A stretch of DNA of 64,000 nucleotides from Shinella sp. CPCC 101442 (GTDB lineage: Bacteria > Pseudomonadota > Alphaproteobacteria > Rhizobiales > Rhizobiaceae), in the NCBI RefSeq assembly GCF_024704725.1, contig NZ_JALIQS010000003.1:372001-436000 (forward strand), written 5' to 3'. A model generated the notes under the pieces. The model had not been told where the DNA came from and searched no databases. It worked only from the letters and a program-made list of their open reading frames with translations. The position numbers and the translations under genes are program-made. Shown here piece after piece: positions 35,372 to 44,908 of the stretch (position 1 is the first letter of the stretch; each line of letters opens with the position of its first letter).

Positions 35372-35893
35372 ATGGCGCAAGACCACATTCGCTACGACAT
35401 TCTCGCCCAGGACGCGCTGCGCAGCGTCATTCGCAAGGTTTTGTCCGAAGTCGCGGTCACGGGGCACCTCCCCGGTGAGCACCATTTCTTCATCACCTTC
35501 CTGACAAACGCTCCCGGCGTGCGCATCTCGCAGCACCTGAAGGCGAAATATGCCGAGCAGATGACGATCGTCGTGCAGCACCAGTTCTGGGACCTTAAAG
35601 TCACGGAAAGCCTGTTCGAAATCGGCCTCTCCTTCTCCGACACCCCGGAAAAGCTGGTCATTCCGTTCAACGCCATCCGCGGCTTCTACGACCCGTCGGT
35701 GAGCTTCGAGCTGGAATTCGACGTGCCGGCGGTCGAGGGAGAGGAAGAACACTCCGCCGAGATCACCGCCTATCCCGCCGTTGCGGAAAAAGCCGAGGAG
35801 ATCGGCGAGGAGCCGACGCCCCCGACCGGTGGCGACGACAACAACAAGGGTGGCTCGGTCGTCTCGCTCGATTCCTTCCGCAAGAAGAACTGA
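35372..35893 (+). CDS. sspB: ClpXP adaptor SspB, alphaproteobacterial type
   Basis: A 173-residue adaptor that binds the tmRNA tag on proteins and delivers them to the ClpXP protease. The folded substrate-binding domain (about residues 1-125) has the family core LSEVAVTGHLPGEHHFFITFLTNAPGVRIS and IVVQHQFWDLKV. A long acidic, flexible linker follows (EGEEEHSAEITAYPA to TGGDDNNKGG). The last residues, SVVSLDSFRKKN, form the ClpX-binding tail. It starts about 100 bases after the tmRNA gene on the same strand and is 8 bases from the DUF4169 gene. Confidence 0.96.
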   Translation: MAQDHIRYDILAQDALRSVIRKVLSEVAVTGHLPGEHHFFITFLTNAPGVRISQHLKAKYAEQMTIVVQHQFWDLKVTESLFEIGLSFSDTPEKLVIPFNAIRGFYDPSVSFELEFDVPAVEGEEEHSAEITAYPAVAEKAEEIGEEPTPPTGGDDNNKGGSVVSLDSFRKKN

Positions 35894-35901
35894 GTTCGTC
35901 G

Positions 35902-36099
35902 ATGAGCGGCGACGTCGTCAATCTCCGTCAGTTCCGCAAACAGAAGGCCCGTTCCGACAAGGACAAGAAGGCCGAGCAGAACAGGCTGACCTTCGGTCGC
36001 ACGAAGGCGGAGAAAACACTGACGCGCACGCTCAACGACAAAGCGGAAAAAGCCCTCGACCAGGGCCGCCTCGAGCGGCCCGACGAGACGCAGGACTGA
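35902..36099 (+). CDS. DUF4169 small basic protein
   Basis: A 65-residue, highly charged protein matching DUF4169. It begins MSGDVVNLRQFRKQKAR and continues as a Lys/Glu-rich helix (KDKKAEQNRLTFGRTKAEKTL). Function is unknown. It begins 8 bases after sspB, so the two are probably one operon. Its N-terminal DVVNLRQFRKQK resembles the ClpX-binding tail SVVSLDSFRKKN of the SspB just upstream (pattern VV-x-L-x-x-FRK), which raises the idea that it contacts the same ClpX docking site; this is my inference. Confidence 0.88.
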   Translation: MSGDVVNLRQFRKQKARSDKDKKAEQNRLTFGRTKAEKTLTRTLNDKAEKALDQGRLERPDETQD

Positions 36100-36166
36100 G
36101 CGTTTTCAAGCTCTTGCCGGTAAGACCGGAATCGATCTCCCACATCCTTGAATCGATGCGCAAGGC

Positions 36167-36397
36167 ATGATCCGTAAATATTCCACCACCCTGCACGGCC
36201 ACCGCACGAGCTTTTCGCTGGAGCCGGCCTTTCACGACATGCTGAAGGGCATTGCCGACACGCGCGCCCTGCCGCTCGCCGCCCTCATCCGCGAAATCGA
36301 CGATACACGCGCGGTGGACGACAATCTCTCCTCGGCGCTGCGCCTCTATGTGCTGCAATGGCTGAAGGAGCGGGTTGGCGATAATCCGGTCAGTTGA
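36167..36397 (+). CDS. Ribbon-helix-helix domain protein
   Basis: A 76-residue protein of the ribbon-helix-helix (RHH_4-like) kind. The strand KYSTTLHGHRTSFSLEPAFHDML is followed by two helices (LPLAALIREIDDTR and LSSALRLYVLQWLKERV). Such proteins dimerise and may bind DNA, although this subgroup has no known target. It follows the DUF4169 gene by 67 bases. Its last 8 bases overlap the end of the AsmA gene on the other strand. AAGG lies very close to the ATG. Confidence 0.85.
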   Translation: MIRKYSTTLHGHRTSFSLEPAFHDMLKGIADTRALPLAALIREIDDTRAVDDNLSSALRLYVLQWLKERVGDNPVS

Positions 36398-39300
36398 CGC
36401 CTGGCAGGCTGTCAAAATTCAACTGGCCCCCGTCGATCGGCGGCAGATCCTCACCACGCTCGACACCCTCGCTGGGCGAGACCAGGCGGCGGCTTCTGGC
36501 CTCGTCTTCGGCCCTTCGCGCTTCCTCGGCCGCGCGCTGTTCGGCAAGACGGCGCGCCGCCTCTTCCGCCTCCCTGAGGCGCCGTTCATCATCTGCCGCC
36601 TTGCGGCGCACACGTTCGGCCTCCTCGGCGGCAGCGCGTGTGGACCGTTCCTGTTCCACCCGCTGCTGTGCTTCCGCCCGGCGACGTGCCTCCTCCTCCG
36701 CCTGCAGGCGCGCCGCCTCGGCAAGCGCTTCACGCGCTTCGGCGCGGGAACGATAGAGCGCCGCCTCGCGGCGCAGGCGCTGCTTTTCCAGCACATTGGC
36801 CTGCAGTGTCTCGACACGCCGGCGTTCCGTCTCGAAGCGGCGCAGCGACAGGAAATTGGCAAGCGGCTGCACATCGAGCTCGAAGCCCGGCGCCTCGACG
36901 AGCCCGCGATAGCCGAGCACCACTTCGGGCTCTGCGCCTGCCAGCGCCTCGTCGCCGGCCTTGTAGCTGACGGCAAGACGCGCGGCCATGGTGTCGCCGG
37001 CAAGATCGACATCCGCATCGCCTGTGAGCGCGGCTCCGGCATCCTCGGCCGTTACGCTCTGGACGCGCAATTTCCCGCCGGCAAGGGCGAAGGGAATGCG
37101 AACGTCACCGAACGAAGCCTCTTTCTGAAGAATGGCGCCAGCGGCAAAGCGCGCAACGCGCTCCGGCGTAATATCCCCCTCAAGACGATCGGCTTGCGCC
37201 AGAAGCGAGGGCAGCGCCGCGGTATTTAGCCCGCGCAGGACGAGGCCGGAGGCATGCACCTCGCCCGACCCGCTGGCGCCCTCCACCATGGTCCTGATGC
37301 TTTTGCCGGAGGCATCGACGGCAAGCGTCACATCTGCCTTGCCCGTGGCAACCGCCCCCTCGGGTCCGGCCCAGACGATCTTCGAAAGATCCGCGCCCGT
37401 CAGCCGCGCGCGCGCCTCGAAGAGGCCGTTTTCATCGGCATTCGCCACCTTGATACGGCCCGAAAGCCGCCCGCCGAGCCAGTTGCCCTCCATGTCATCA
37501 AGCGTCAGCTCGCCGCCCATCCACTGGAGGTTGCCCTTGAAACCATCGACGGCGCCGTAGAGCCCCGGCCAGAAGGAACCGGCGGTGAGCGCAACCGAGA
37601 CATCGGCGGCATCCTGCAACGGCGGCACGAGCGGCGCGGCATTGAGCCCGCCTTCGAGCACGTCCTGCACCGGGCCGGCAACGGCTTCGGCGAGGAAGGC
37701 GAAATCGACCGTATCGAAACGCAAAGCGCCCGTGCCCTTGAGCGTTGCCGCCGTGCGGTCGAAGGTCAGATTGCCGGAAAATGTGTTGCGGTCCGCCTCG
37801 CCCGCAATATCCGTAATGGCGATGGCTTCGGGGCTGGTTTCAACCGCCATGGCCAACGAAATCGGCAGGCCGGCACCCGCCTGGGGCACGGCAACGCCGT
37901 TCATCATCAGATAGGGCTCGATATCGTCGCTTCTGGCCGTAAGGGCGAGCGCGCCGTCGAGGAATCTTTCCGCGGCAAGGACGGCCGTACCCTTTGCGGA
38001 AATCGTCGTGCTGCCGGCGGTGAAGGAGGCTGACACGGTCGCAGGGCCCAGCTCCGGCTGCGAAACGCGGAAGGTGACGCTGCCGTCCGGCTCGGCGTCG
38101 AAGGGCAACGGATCGAGCCCGACCTGCCCCGCGATGACGACGGACTGCGGATTGAAGAGGCTGCCCTCCAGCTCGAAGCTGTTGCCGGCCAGAAGCGTGG
38201 TGGCAGAATCGGCCGAAAGCTTCAGTTCAAGACGCCCCTCATTGACCGGGCCGGTCACGGTCAGCGTCGCGGGATTGCCTTCCGCCATGGCCGCGCGGAT
38301 GGAAAGGTCGGCCTTGTCGTAGTAGCCGGCATTGGCGACGAAACGGCTGAGAAGCGGATGCACCGGCAAGTGGCGCGCCAGGAGATCGGCGACGGGCCGC
38401 ATGGCCTCCACCTTCAGCGTCACGTCGATACCCGCACTCGGCGCCAGCAGCGTTCCGCCGAGCGTGCCGCTTGCCGAAAGGGCTGCCCCCTCCAGCGATG
38501 CAACATCGAGACGGCTGAGTGTCAGCAGACCATCCTTCATCGACAGCGCCGCGGTGACACCGGAAGCGCTTTCGCCGAAAGCGTCGAAACGGTCCGCCTT
38601 GATGTCCAGCGCCATCGCATGATCCGCAAGCGCGCCCAGCGAGGCATCGCCCGCAACCAGACCGGTCAGCGCCTGGAGCGATTCCAGCCGCACTTCGTTG
38701 CCGCGCAGTTCGAGTGAAAGCGTCGGCGCGGCATCGCCGCGGGATTCCCGTTCCAGTCGGCCGTTCAGAGACGCGCCGCCAATGGCGATCTCCAGGTTTT
38801 CGAAGCGCTGCAGCTCGTCCGTCAGGTTCACGTCGGCGGAAAAGCCGGCTGTCTTCAGCTTGCGGATTTCCGGATCGACGGAGCCGGCAAGCCAGGTGGC
38901 AAGGCCGGACGGCTGGTTGGACGCAATCAGCAAGTTGCCGACGAAGCCGCGGTTTTCGCGCAGCGTCAGCCGTCCCTTCGCCTCCAGCGCGGTGCGGCCG
39001 GGCAATTGCGCATCCGCCCGGTCGATGCGCCAGCCGTCTCCATCGGGCTTCACGTCGAGGCGGATTTCGCGCACCGTCGTATCGCCCACCACGACGGCGG
39101 GCAGGAAGAGGCTTGCGCGCCCCGGGACCTGCGGGATCGGAATGTCGGCGGCGATCGCAAGCAGAGCCTGGAGCCGCTGACGGGCGGAAAGCTGTGGGTC
39201 GCGGCCGGTCTTGCCGGTCTCGCCACTGTTGCCGATGCGCGAAACGTCGATCTGCTGGCCATCGGCGATCAGCAGGAATTCCGGTGCGCGGCCGGTGTCC

Positions 39301-40178
39301 AGCGTCGCTTCGCCCGTCACCACATAGGGATCGGCGGCAGGCCCGGCTTCCAGCCGATACTCCGGAATGCGCACGCGCTCGTTGGAAAGCTCGAACGTAC
39401 CGGCGACGCGGATCGGATCCCTCGGTGCCTCGCTTTTGGGGCGCGGCTTTTCGGACACGGTGAAGCTGCCCTGATATTGCGGGCGGAAATCGACCACCTT
39501 CAGCGCACCGTCAAGATCGGCTGTGAATGCAAGATCGTCAGGCACGATGCGGGCACGCATCGACAGCGCGCCATTCTCCACCTGCCCGCTCGAAAGCTGG
39601 AAGGCACCACTCTCGCCATCGAGCGCGCCCCGTCCGTCGACGCGCCACGGACCCGCCAGCGTTTTGGCCGAAATCTGCGCGTCGAGACCGGTCACGTGGC
39701 GTGTGCGGCCCGTCTGCTCGTCGATGAATTCGATATCGCCGCCGGTGATGGCGACGTTTTCAAGGATGACGGTGCGGGCAGGAATATCCGACTTGCGGCC
39801 CCGCGCCCAGTCGAGCGTGCCATCCTGGAAGAGCTTGATACGCGCCTTCGGCTCCTCGATGCGCATGTCGAAAATCAGCGCTTCGCCGGAGAGGAAGGGC
39901 GCCAGCTCCGCATCCATCGAGAACCGCGCGACTTCGACCAGCGGCTTGCCATCCTCCGGCGAGCCGACGCGCACGTCGTTGAGCGTCACGGATGGAAACG
40001 GGATCAAACGGGCATCGACGCTGCCATGCACGGTGACGGGGCGGCCCATGATGCGGCTCGCCTCGCGCTCGAAATCCTGCCGGAAATTCGTCCAGTCGAC
40101 GAAGAGCGGCGCCAGCAGCGCCACGAAGAGCGCCACGACCACCAGGCCGCCACCGATAAGCATGATCCTAGAAAGCAC
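36390..40178 (-). CDS. Large AsmA family envelope protein
   Basis: A 1262-residue protein. I prefer GTG 40178, with GAGG 8 bases upstream; an ATG is five codons inside. The N-terminus has one membrane anchor (MLIGGGLVVVALFVALLAPLFVDW) followed by the AsmA opening DFEREASRIMGRPVTVHGSVDARLIPFPSVTLNDV. Most of the chain is beta-rich and would lie in the periplasm, as in the bridge-like AsmA/TamB proteins that shuttle lipids to the outer membrane. The second AsmA block begins near QADRLEGDITPERV. Unusually, residues about 1105-1235 are a long Arg/Glu/Ala helix (AEEEARRRAEAQQRVEQERS and similar), a predicted coiled coil. It is a single gene. Confidence 0.9.
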   Translation of the reverse strand: MLSRIMLIGGGLVVVALFVALLAPLFVDWTNFRQDFEREASRIMGRPVTVHGSVDARLIPFPSVTLNDVRVGSPEDGKPLVEVARFSMDAELAPFLSGEALIFDMRIEEPKARIKLFQDGTLDWARGRKSDIPARTVILENVAITGGDIEFIDEQTGRTRHVTGLDAQISAKTLAGPWRVDGRGALDGESGAFQLSSGQVENGALSMRARIVPDDLAFTADLDGALKVVDFRPQYQGSFTVSEKPRPKSEAPRDPIRVAGTFELSNERVRIPEYRLEAGPAADPYVVTGEATLDTGRAPEFLLIADGQQIDVSRIGNSGETGKTGRDPQLSARQRLQALLAIAADIPIPQVPGRASLFLPAVVVGDTTVREIRLDVKPDGDGWRIDRADAQLPGRTALEAKGRLTLRENRGFVGNLLIASNQPSGLATWLAGSVDPEIRKLKTAGFSADVNLTDELQRFENLEIAIGGASLNGRLERESRGDAAPTLSLELRGNEVRLESLQALTGLVAGDASLGALADHAMALDIKADRFDAFGESASGVTAALSMKDGLLTLSRLDVASLEGAALSASGTLGGTLLAPSAGIDVTLKVEAMRPVADLLARHLPVHPLLSRFVANAGYYDKADLSIRAAMAEGNPATLTVTGPVNEGRLELKLSADSATTLLAGNSFELEGSLFNPQSVVIAGQVGLDPLPFDAEPDGSVTFRVSQPELGPATVSASFTAGSTTISAKGTAVLAAERFLDGALALTARSDDIEPYLMMNGVAVPQAGAGLPISLAMAVETSPEAIAITDIAGEADRNTFSGNLTFDRTAATLKGTGALRFDTVDFAFLAEAVAGPVQDVLEGGLNAAPLVPPLQDAADVSVALTAGSFWPGLYGAVDGFKGNLQWMGGELTLDDMEGNWLGGRLSGRIKVANADENGLFEARARLTGADLSKIVWAGPEGAVATGKADVTLAVDASGKSIRTMVEGASGSGEVHASGLVLRGLNTAALPSLLAQADRLEGDITPERVARFAAGAILQKEASFGDVRIPFALAGGKLRVQSVTAEDAGAALTGDADVDLAGDTMAARLAVSYKAGDEALAGAEPEVVLGYRGLVEAPGFELDVQPLANFLSLRRFETERRRVETLQANVLEKQRLRREAALYRSRAEAREALAEAARLQAEEEARRRAEAQQRVEQERSTRAAAEEAERVRRKAADDERRLREAEEAARRLAEQRAAEEARRAEDEARSRRLVSPSEGVERGEDLPPIDGGQLNFDSLPGVN

Positions 40179-40229
40179 GCCGCATGCCTCGAATTCCAAT
40201 CCACCGCGTAAGAGTAACGCGAACTGCCG

Positions 40230-41642
40230 TTAGAAGGTCGAAAAAATCTTGCCGGGGTTGAGAATGTTGTCCGGATCCAACGCCTGCTTGATCTGCTTCA
40301 TCAACGTAACCGCACCACCCAGCTCCGTCGGCAGGAAAGCCTGCTTGCCCTGGCCGATGCCGTGTTCGCCCGTGCAGGTGCCGTCCATGGCGAGCGCGCG
40401 TGCGTTCAAGCGCCCGACGAAGGCCTCGACCTTCTCCAGATGCACAGGATCCTTGTCATCGAAGACCACGCAGACATGGAAATTGCCATCACCGGCATGG
40501 CCGACGATCGGCGCGAGCAGGCCGTGCTCCTCGATGTCGCGCTCCGTTTCCGCCACACAATCGGCAAGGCGCGATATCGGCACGCAGACGTCGGTCGCGA
40601 TTGCCTCATAACCGGGGCGTAGCGCCTTCGACGCCCAATAGACATTGTGCCGCGCCTTCCAGAGCTTTGCCCGCTCGTCGGCATCGGCACTCCAGTGGAA
40701 TTCTCCGCCACCGCACTCGGCGGCGATGGCGCCGAATTCTTCCGATTGCAGCCGCACGCTCTCTTCCGTGCCGTGGAACTCCACGAACAGCGTCGGCTGC
40801 TCCGGCAGCGCCAGGCCGGAATAGGCGTTGCAGGCCTTGATCTGCAGCGTGTTGAGCAATTCGATGCGGGCAACGGGAATGCCGAGCTGAATACACATGA
40901 TCACGGCGTTGCTGGCATCCTTCAGCGTCGGGAAGCCGCAGATACCGCCTGCAATGACCGCGGGAATGCCTTGCAGGCGCAGCGTGACGGAGGTGAGCAC
41001 GCCGAGCGTGCCTTCCGCGCCGACAAGGAGGCGCGTGAGGTCATAACCGGCCGACGATTTGCGCGCCCGGCGCGCGGTGCGGATTTCCTCACCCGTCGCC
41101 GTGACGGCCGTCACGGCCAGCACATTGTCCTTCATCGTGCCGTAGCGCACGGCATTGGTGCCGGAGGCGCGCGTCGAAGCCATGCCCCCGATCGAGGCAT
41201 TGGCGCCGGGGTCGATGGGAAAGAACAGGCCGGTGTCGCGCAGATAGATGTTCAGTTCCTCGCGGGTGATGCCCGGCTCGACCGTGCAGTCGAGGTCCTC
41301 GGCATTCACCTCGAGAACGCGCTTCATGTTGCTGAAATCGATCGAGATACCGCCAAAGGGCGCATTCACCTGCCCCTCCAGCGACGAGCCCGTACCGAAG
41401 GGAATGACGGGAACCCTGAGTTCCGCGCAAAGCCCGACGACGGCCTTCACCTCTTGCGCATTCTCGACGAAGACGACGGCATCGGGAAGCTGGGCGGGAA
41501 TGTAGGTGGTGGTATGGGCGTGCTGCGCGCGGATCGCCTCGCCGGTCTGCAACCGCGCGCCAAAACGCTCGGAAAGCCCGGCAAGCGCCTGCGCGATGCC
41601 TTCCTCGTTGCGCAGGCCCGTCCTGATATCCGCCAATGCCAT
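40230..41642 (-). CDS. FAD-linked D-2-hydroxyacid dehydrogenase (Dld/GlcD type)
   Basis: A 470-residue flavoenzyme that oxidises D-lactate, glycolate or a similar 2-hydroxy acid and passes electrons to cytochrome c or quinone. The FAD-binding (PCMH) part shows VIPFGTGSSLEGQV, IDPGANASIGGMASTRASG and LLVGAEGTLGVLTSVTLRL. The C-terminal FAD-oxidase domain ends with HAGDGNFHVC, GTCTGEHGIGQGKQAFL and LDPDNILNPGKIF, all conserved. The metal/substrate His of HAGDGN and EHGIG are intact. GAGGA precedes the ATG. Single gene between the AsmA and RND genes; the substrate cannot be fixed by sequence. Confidence 0.92.
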   Translation of the reverse strand: MALADIRTGLRNEEGIAQALAGLSERFGARLQTGEAIRAQHAHTTTYIPAQLPDAVVFVENAQEVKAVVGLCAELRVPVIPFGTGSSLEGQVNAPFGGISIDFSNMKRVLEVNAEDLDCTVEPGITREELNIYLRDTGLFFPIDPGANASIGGMASTRASGTNAVRYGTMKDNVLAVTAVTATGEEIRTARRARKSSAGYDLTRLLVGAEGTLGVLTSVTLRLQGIPAVIAGGICGFPTLKDASNAVIMCIQLGIPVARIELLNTLQIKACNAYSGLALPEQPTLFVEFHGTEESVRLQSEEFGAIAAECGGGEFHWSADADERAKLWKARHNVYWASKALRPGYEAIATDVCVPISRLADCVAETERDIEEHGLLAPIVGHAGDGNFHVCVVFDDKDPVHLEKVEAFVGRLNARALAMDGTCTGEHGIGQGKQAFLPTELGGAVTLMKQIKQALDPDNILNPGKIFSTF

Positions 41643-41734
41643 GGTAACATCCTCACTCTCTGAGGTTTACTCAGCAAATTGGCGCCCGGCTGTCCAGCCG
41701 CAATATCCGCTCATGCCAGGCATTTCCGGCAGCG

Positions 41735-44700
41735 TCACTCCGCCGCCTGCGCCAGCGCCTCTTCTTTCGGCTGCGTCTTCTCCCGGGTGCGGGTCAGCAT
41801 TTCGGCATGTTGCAGCTCGGCGGCAAGCCGGCGCTCTTCGTCGGCATGCGGGCTCGTGAAGCGGGCAATGGCCAGATAGGCGACGGGTGTCAGGTAGAGC
41901 GTCACGACCGTCGCAAGGCCCAGCCCGCCCACCAGAACCCAGCCGAGCGAGATGCGTGCTTCCGCGCCAGCCCCGCTTGCCAGCACCAGCGGCACCGCGC
42001 CGACGATGGTCGCGATCATCGTCATCAGCACGGGGCGCAGACGGATGTTGGCGGCGTTCTCGATGGCGCTGCGGATATCCTGCCCCTGGTCACGCAGCTG
42101 GTTGGCGAATTCGACGATCAGAATGCCGTTCTTCGCCATGATGCCGACAAGCAGCACAAGCCCGATCTGACTGTAGATATTGAGCGTCGTACCGGTCAGG
42201 ATCATCGCGAAGACGGCGCAGGCAAGCCCGAGCGGCACCGTCACCATGATGATGATGGCGCTGACGAAGCTTTCAAACTGCGCGGCCAGCACCAGGAAGA
42301 TGATGGCGATGGCGAAGCCGAAGGTGATGATGAGACCGCTCGAATTCTCCTGCAGCGAGGCGGCTTCCGCCATCGGCATCAGGCGCGACCCCTCCGGCAG
42401 CAGGGGTTGTGCCATCTCCTCGACCATGGAAAGCGCATCGCCGAGCGCGAGGCCGTCCTTCAGACCGGCGGACAGTGAAACGGCGCGCAGCTGCTGCTCG
42501 CGCGAGAGCTGCGGGGCGACCGCCTTTTCCTCCAGCGTCGCGATGGAGGACATCGGCACGATCTTGCCGTCGCCGGTCTTGAGGAAGATGTTTTCGAGGT
42601 CCATCGGGTCATTGATGGGCGTCGTGGTGGAGGATAGCTTGACCGGATAGGACTGGCCCTCGACATAGATGTCGACGACGCTGGTGCCCTCCAGCATGGC
42701 CTGCAAGGCGGCGGAAAGGCCTGTTATGTCGATGCCCAGATCGGCCGCGCGCTCGCGGTCGACGGTCACGGAAAGCTGCGCCTGGTTGGCCTCGTAATTG
42801 AGGCGAACGTTCTCGAAACGGCCGCTGTCCTCGATCTTGCGCACCAGTTCCGCCGCCGCATTGCCGAGCTTGGTGTAGTCGTTGCCGACCAGCGCCACCT
42901 GCAAGCCGTTGCCGGCGCCGCGAATACCGAGACTGTTCGGCTGCTGCGCGAAGGCGCGCACCGACGGCACACCGGCGACGGCCTTGTTGATATCCTGCAC
43001 GATCTGCTGCTGCGTGCGCTCGCGCTCGCTCCAGGGCGCCAGCGTCAGCACCATGAAGCCGCTGTTCGTCGAACCGCCCTGCCCTGAAATCGAGAAGATG
43101 TTGACGATCTCGCCGCCGTCATAGAGCGGGCGCAGCTTGTCCTCGATGATTTCCATCTGGTCCTGCGCGTATTCGAGCGACACGCCCTGCGGTGCGTTGA
43201 TGCGCAGCATCACCATCGAGCGGTCCTCGCTCGGCGTCAGTTCGGATTTGATGGTGAAGAACGAGGTGGCGCCCGCCGCCGTGAAAAGCAACGCGACGAT
43301 GAAGACGATGAAAGGCGCGCCGAGGCAGGTGCTGAGCGATGTGCGGTAGAAGCGCGAGGCCGCCCCGCCGATACGGGCCAGAATACCGGTATGGGCGTGC
43401 GTCATGTCCTTGGTCAGCATGCGCGAGGCGAGCATGGGGCAAAGCGTCAGCGCCACGAAAGAGGAGAGCAGGATGGCAAAGGCGAGCACGAAACCGAATT
43501 CGCGGAAGAGCCGCCCCGCCTGACCGGGCAGGAAGGAAAGCGGCACGAACACGGCGGCGAGCGTCGCCGTCGTCGCGATGACCGCGAAGAACACCTCCAG
43601 CGTACCGAGGATGGCGGCGGCGCGTGGTTTCAGGCCCTCGGCCCGGCGGCGCACGATGTTTTCGAGCACCACGATGGCGTCGTCCACCACGAGACCGGTT
43701 GCGAGCACGATGGCGAGCAGCGTCAGGATGTTGATGGAGAAGCCGGCCATGTAGATGGCCGCGATGGTGCCGATCAGCGCGATCGGCATGCTGATCGTCG
43801 GAATGAGCGTCGCACGCCAGTCGAGCAGGAAGAGATAGATGACGAGCGTGACGATCACCACGGCGACGACCAGGGCGATTTCCACCTCGTGGATCGCGCC
43901 ATCGATGAAGACCGCGTCGTCGCTGGTGATCTTGATCTGCGTGCCTTCGGGCAGGATGGTGCCGAACTGCGCCACCATCTGCTTCACGCCGGTGGAGATA
44001 TCGAGCGTGTTCGACTGCGCCTGCCGGATGATGCCGAGACCGATGCCCTGCCGCCCGTTCGAGCGTAGCGCCGTCGAGCCTTCGTCCGGTCCCAGCGAGA
44101 CCATGGCGACGTCGCCAAGGCGCACATGGTTCTTCAGGATGAGGTTTTCGAAATCGCTCGGCTTGGTCAGGTCCGCCGTCGCGCGAACGGTGATGTCCTG
44201 GCTCTGGCTCTTCAGCGAACCGGCCGGCACGTCGAAGGCGGCGGTTGCCAGCGCGTTGCGCAGGTCAGCGACCGTCAGCCCGCGCGCGGCGAGCTTCGCC
44301 TGATCGACATCGACGCGAAAGATCTTTTCCTGATCACCATAGACGGCAACGTCGGCAACGCCCTCGACAGAGGCGAGGCGGTCGGTGATCTCGTTTTCGG
44401 CGAGCAGCGTCAGGTCTTCGAGCGACAGCGTGTCGGACGTCAGCGCAAGCCGCATGATCGGCTGGCTGTCCGCGTCGGCCTTCACCACGCGCGGATCGTC
44501 GGCGTCGTCGGGCAGTTGGTTGGTCACGCGCCCGAGCGCGTCACGCACGTCGTTGGCGGCCTGGTTGATATCCGTGGTGTCGGAGAATTCCAGCGTCACG
44601 CGGCTGCGGCCGAAGGAGGAGACCGAGGAGATTTTCTTGATGCCCTGGACGCGCGAAACGCCGCCTTCGATGACATCGGTCAGTTCGCGGTCGATGGTTT

Positions 44701-44908
44701 CCGGCGACGCGCCGTCAAAATCGGTGGTGACGCTGATGACGGGTTGATCGATGGAGGGCAATTCGCGGATTTCGATGCCGGTGAAGGCAGCAAGGCCGGC
44801 AATGATGATCAGCGCATTGACGACGAGGGCAAAAATCGGCCGACGAATGAACAGCGCGGTAAAGCCGGCCTTGCCGGTATCGTTCATTCCCGTCGTCTCG
44901 CCCGACAT
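41735..44908 (-). CDS. RND efflux transporter permease
   Basis: A 1057-residue proton-driven inner-membrane pump of the AcrB/MexF superfamily. It has the typical N-terminus FTALFIRRPIFALVVNALIIIAGL, large periplasmic loops (SSVSSFGRSRVTLEFSDTTDINQAANDV), and the central DD proton relay region with LLAIVLATGLVVDDAIVVLENI. The second half repeats the fold (FIVFIVALLFTAAGATSFFTIKSELTPSEDRS; QIGLVLLVGIMAKNGILIVEFANQLRDQG). The ATG at 44908 overlaps the stop of the adaptor gene by one base (TGATG), so both are co-translated. No outer-membrane channel gene is present, so it must use one encoded elsewhere. Confidence 0.95.
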   Translation of the reverse strand: MSGETTGMNDTGKAGFTALFIRRPIFALVVNALIIIAGLAAFTGIEIRELPSIDQPVISVTTDFDGASPETIDRELTDVIEGGVSRVQGIKKISSVSSFGRSRVTLEFSDTTDINQAANDVRDALGRVTNQLPDDADDPRVVKADADSQPIMRLALTSDTLSLEDLTLLAENEITDRLASVEGVADVAVYGDQEKIFRVDVDQAKLAARGLTVADLRNALATAAFDVPAGSLKSQSQDITVRATADLTKPSDFENLILKNHVRLGDVAMVSLGPDEGSTALRSNGRQGIGLGIIRQAQSNTLDISTGVKQMVAQFGTILPEGTQIKITSDDAVFIDGAIHEVEIALVVAVVIVTLVIYLFLLDWRATLIPTISMPIALIGTIAAIYMAGFSINILTLLAIVLATGLVVDDAIVVLENIVRRRAEGLKPRAAAILGTLEVFFAVIATTATLAAVFVPLSFLPGQAGRLFREFGFVLAFAILLSSFVALTLCPMLASRMLTKDMTHAHTGILARIGGAASRFYRTSLSTCLGAPFIVFIVALLFTAAGATSFFTIKSELTPSEDRSMVMLRINAPQGVSLEYAQDQMEIIEDKLRPLYDGGEIVNIFSISGQGGSTNSGFMVLTLAPWSERERTQQQIVQDINKAVAGVPSVRAFAQQPNSLGIRGAGNGLQVALVGNDYTKLGNAAAELVRKIEDSGRFENVRLNYEANQAQLSVTVDRERAADLGIDITGLSAALQAMLEGTSVVDIYVEGQSYPVKLSSTTTPINDPMDLENIFLKTGDGKIVPMSSIATLEEKAVAPQLSREQQLRAVSLSAGLKDGLALGDALSMVEEMAQPLLPEGSRLMPMAEAASLQENSSGLIITFGFAIAIIFLVLAAQFESFVSAIIIMVTVPLGLACAVFAMILTGTTLNIYSQIGLVLLVGIMAKNGILIVEFANQLRDQGQDIRSAIENAANIRLRPVLMTMIATIVGAVPLVLASGAGAEARISLGWVLVGGLGLATVVTLYLTPVAYLAIARFTSPHADEERRLAAELQHAEMLTRTREKTQPKEEALAQAAE

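Noticed and set aside
39006-40211. Long plus-strand frame over the AsmA gene
   Set aside because: No family features; the minus-strand AsmA frame is continuous and clearly real.
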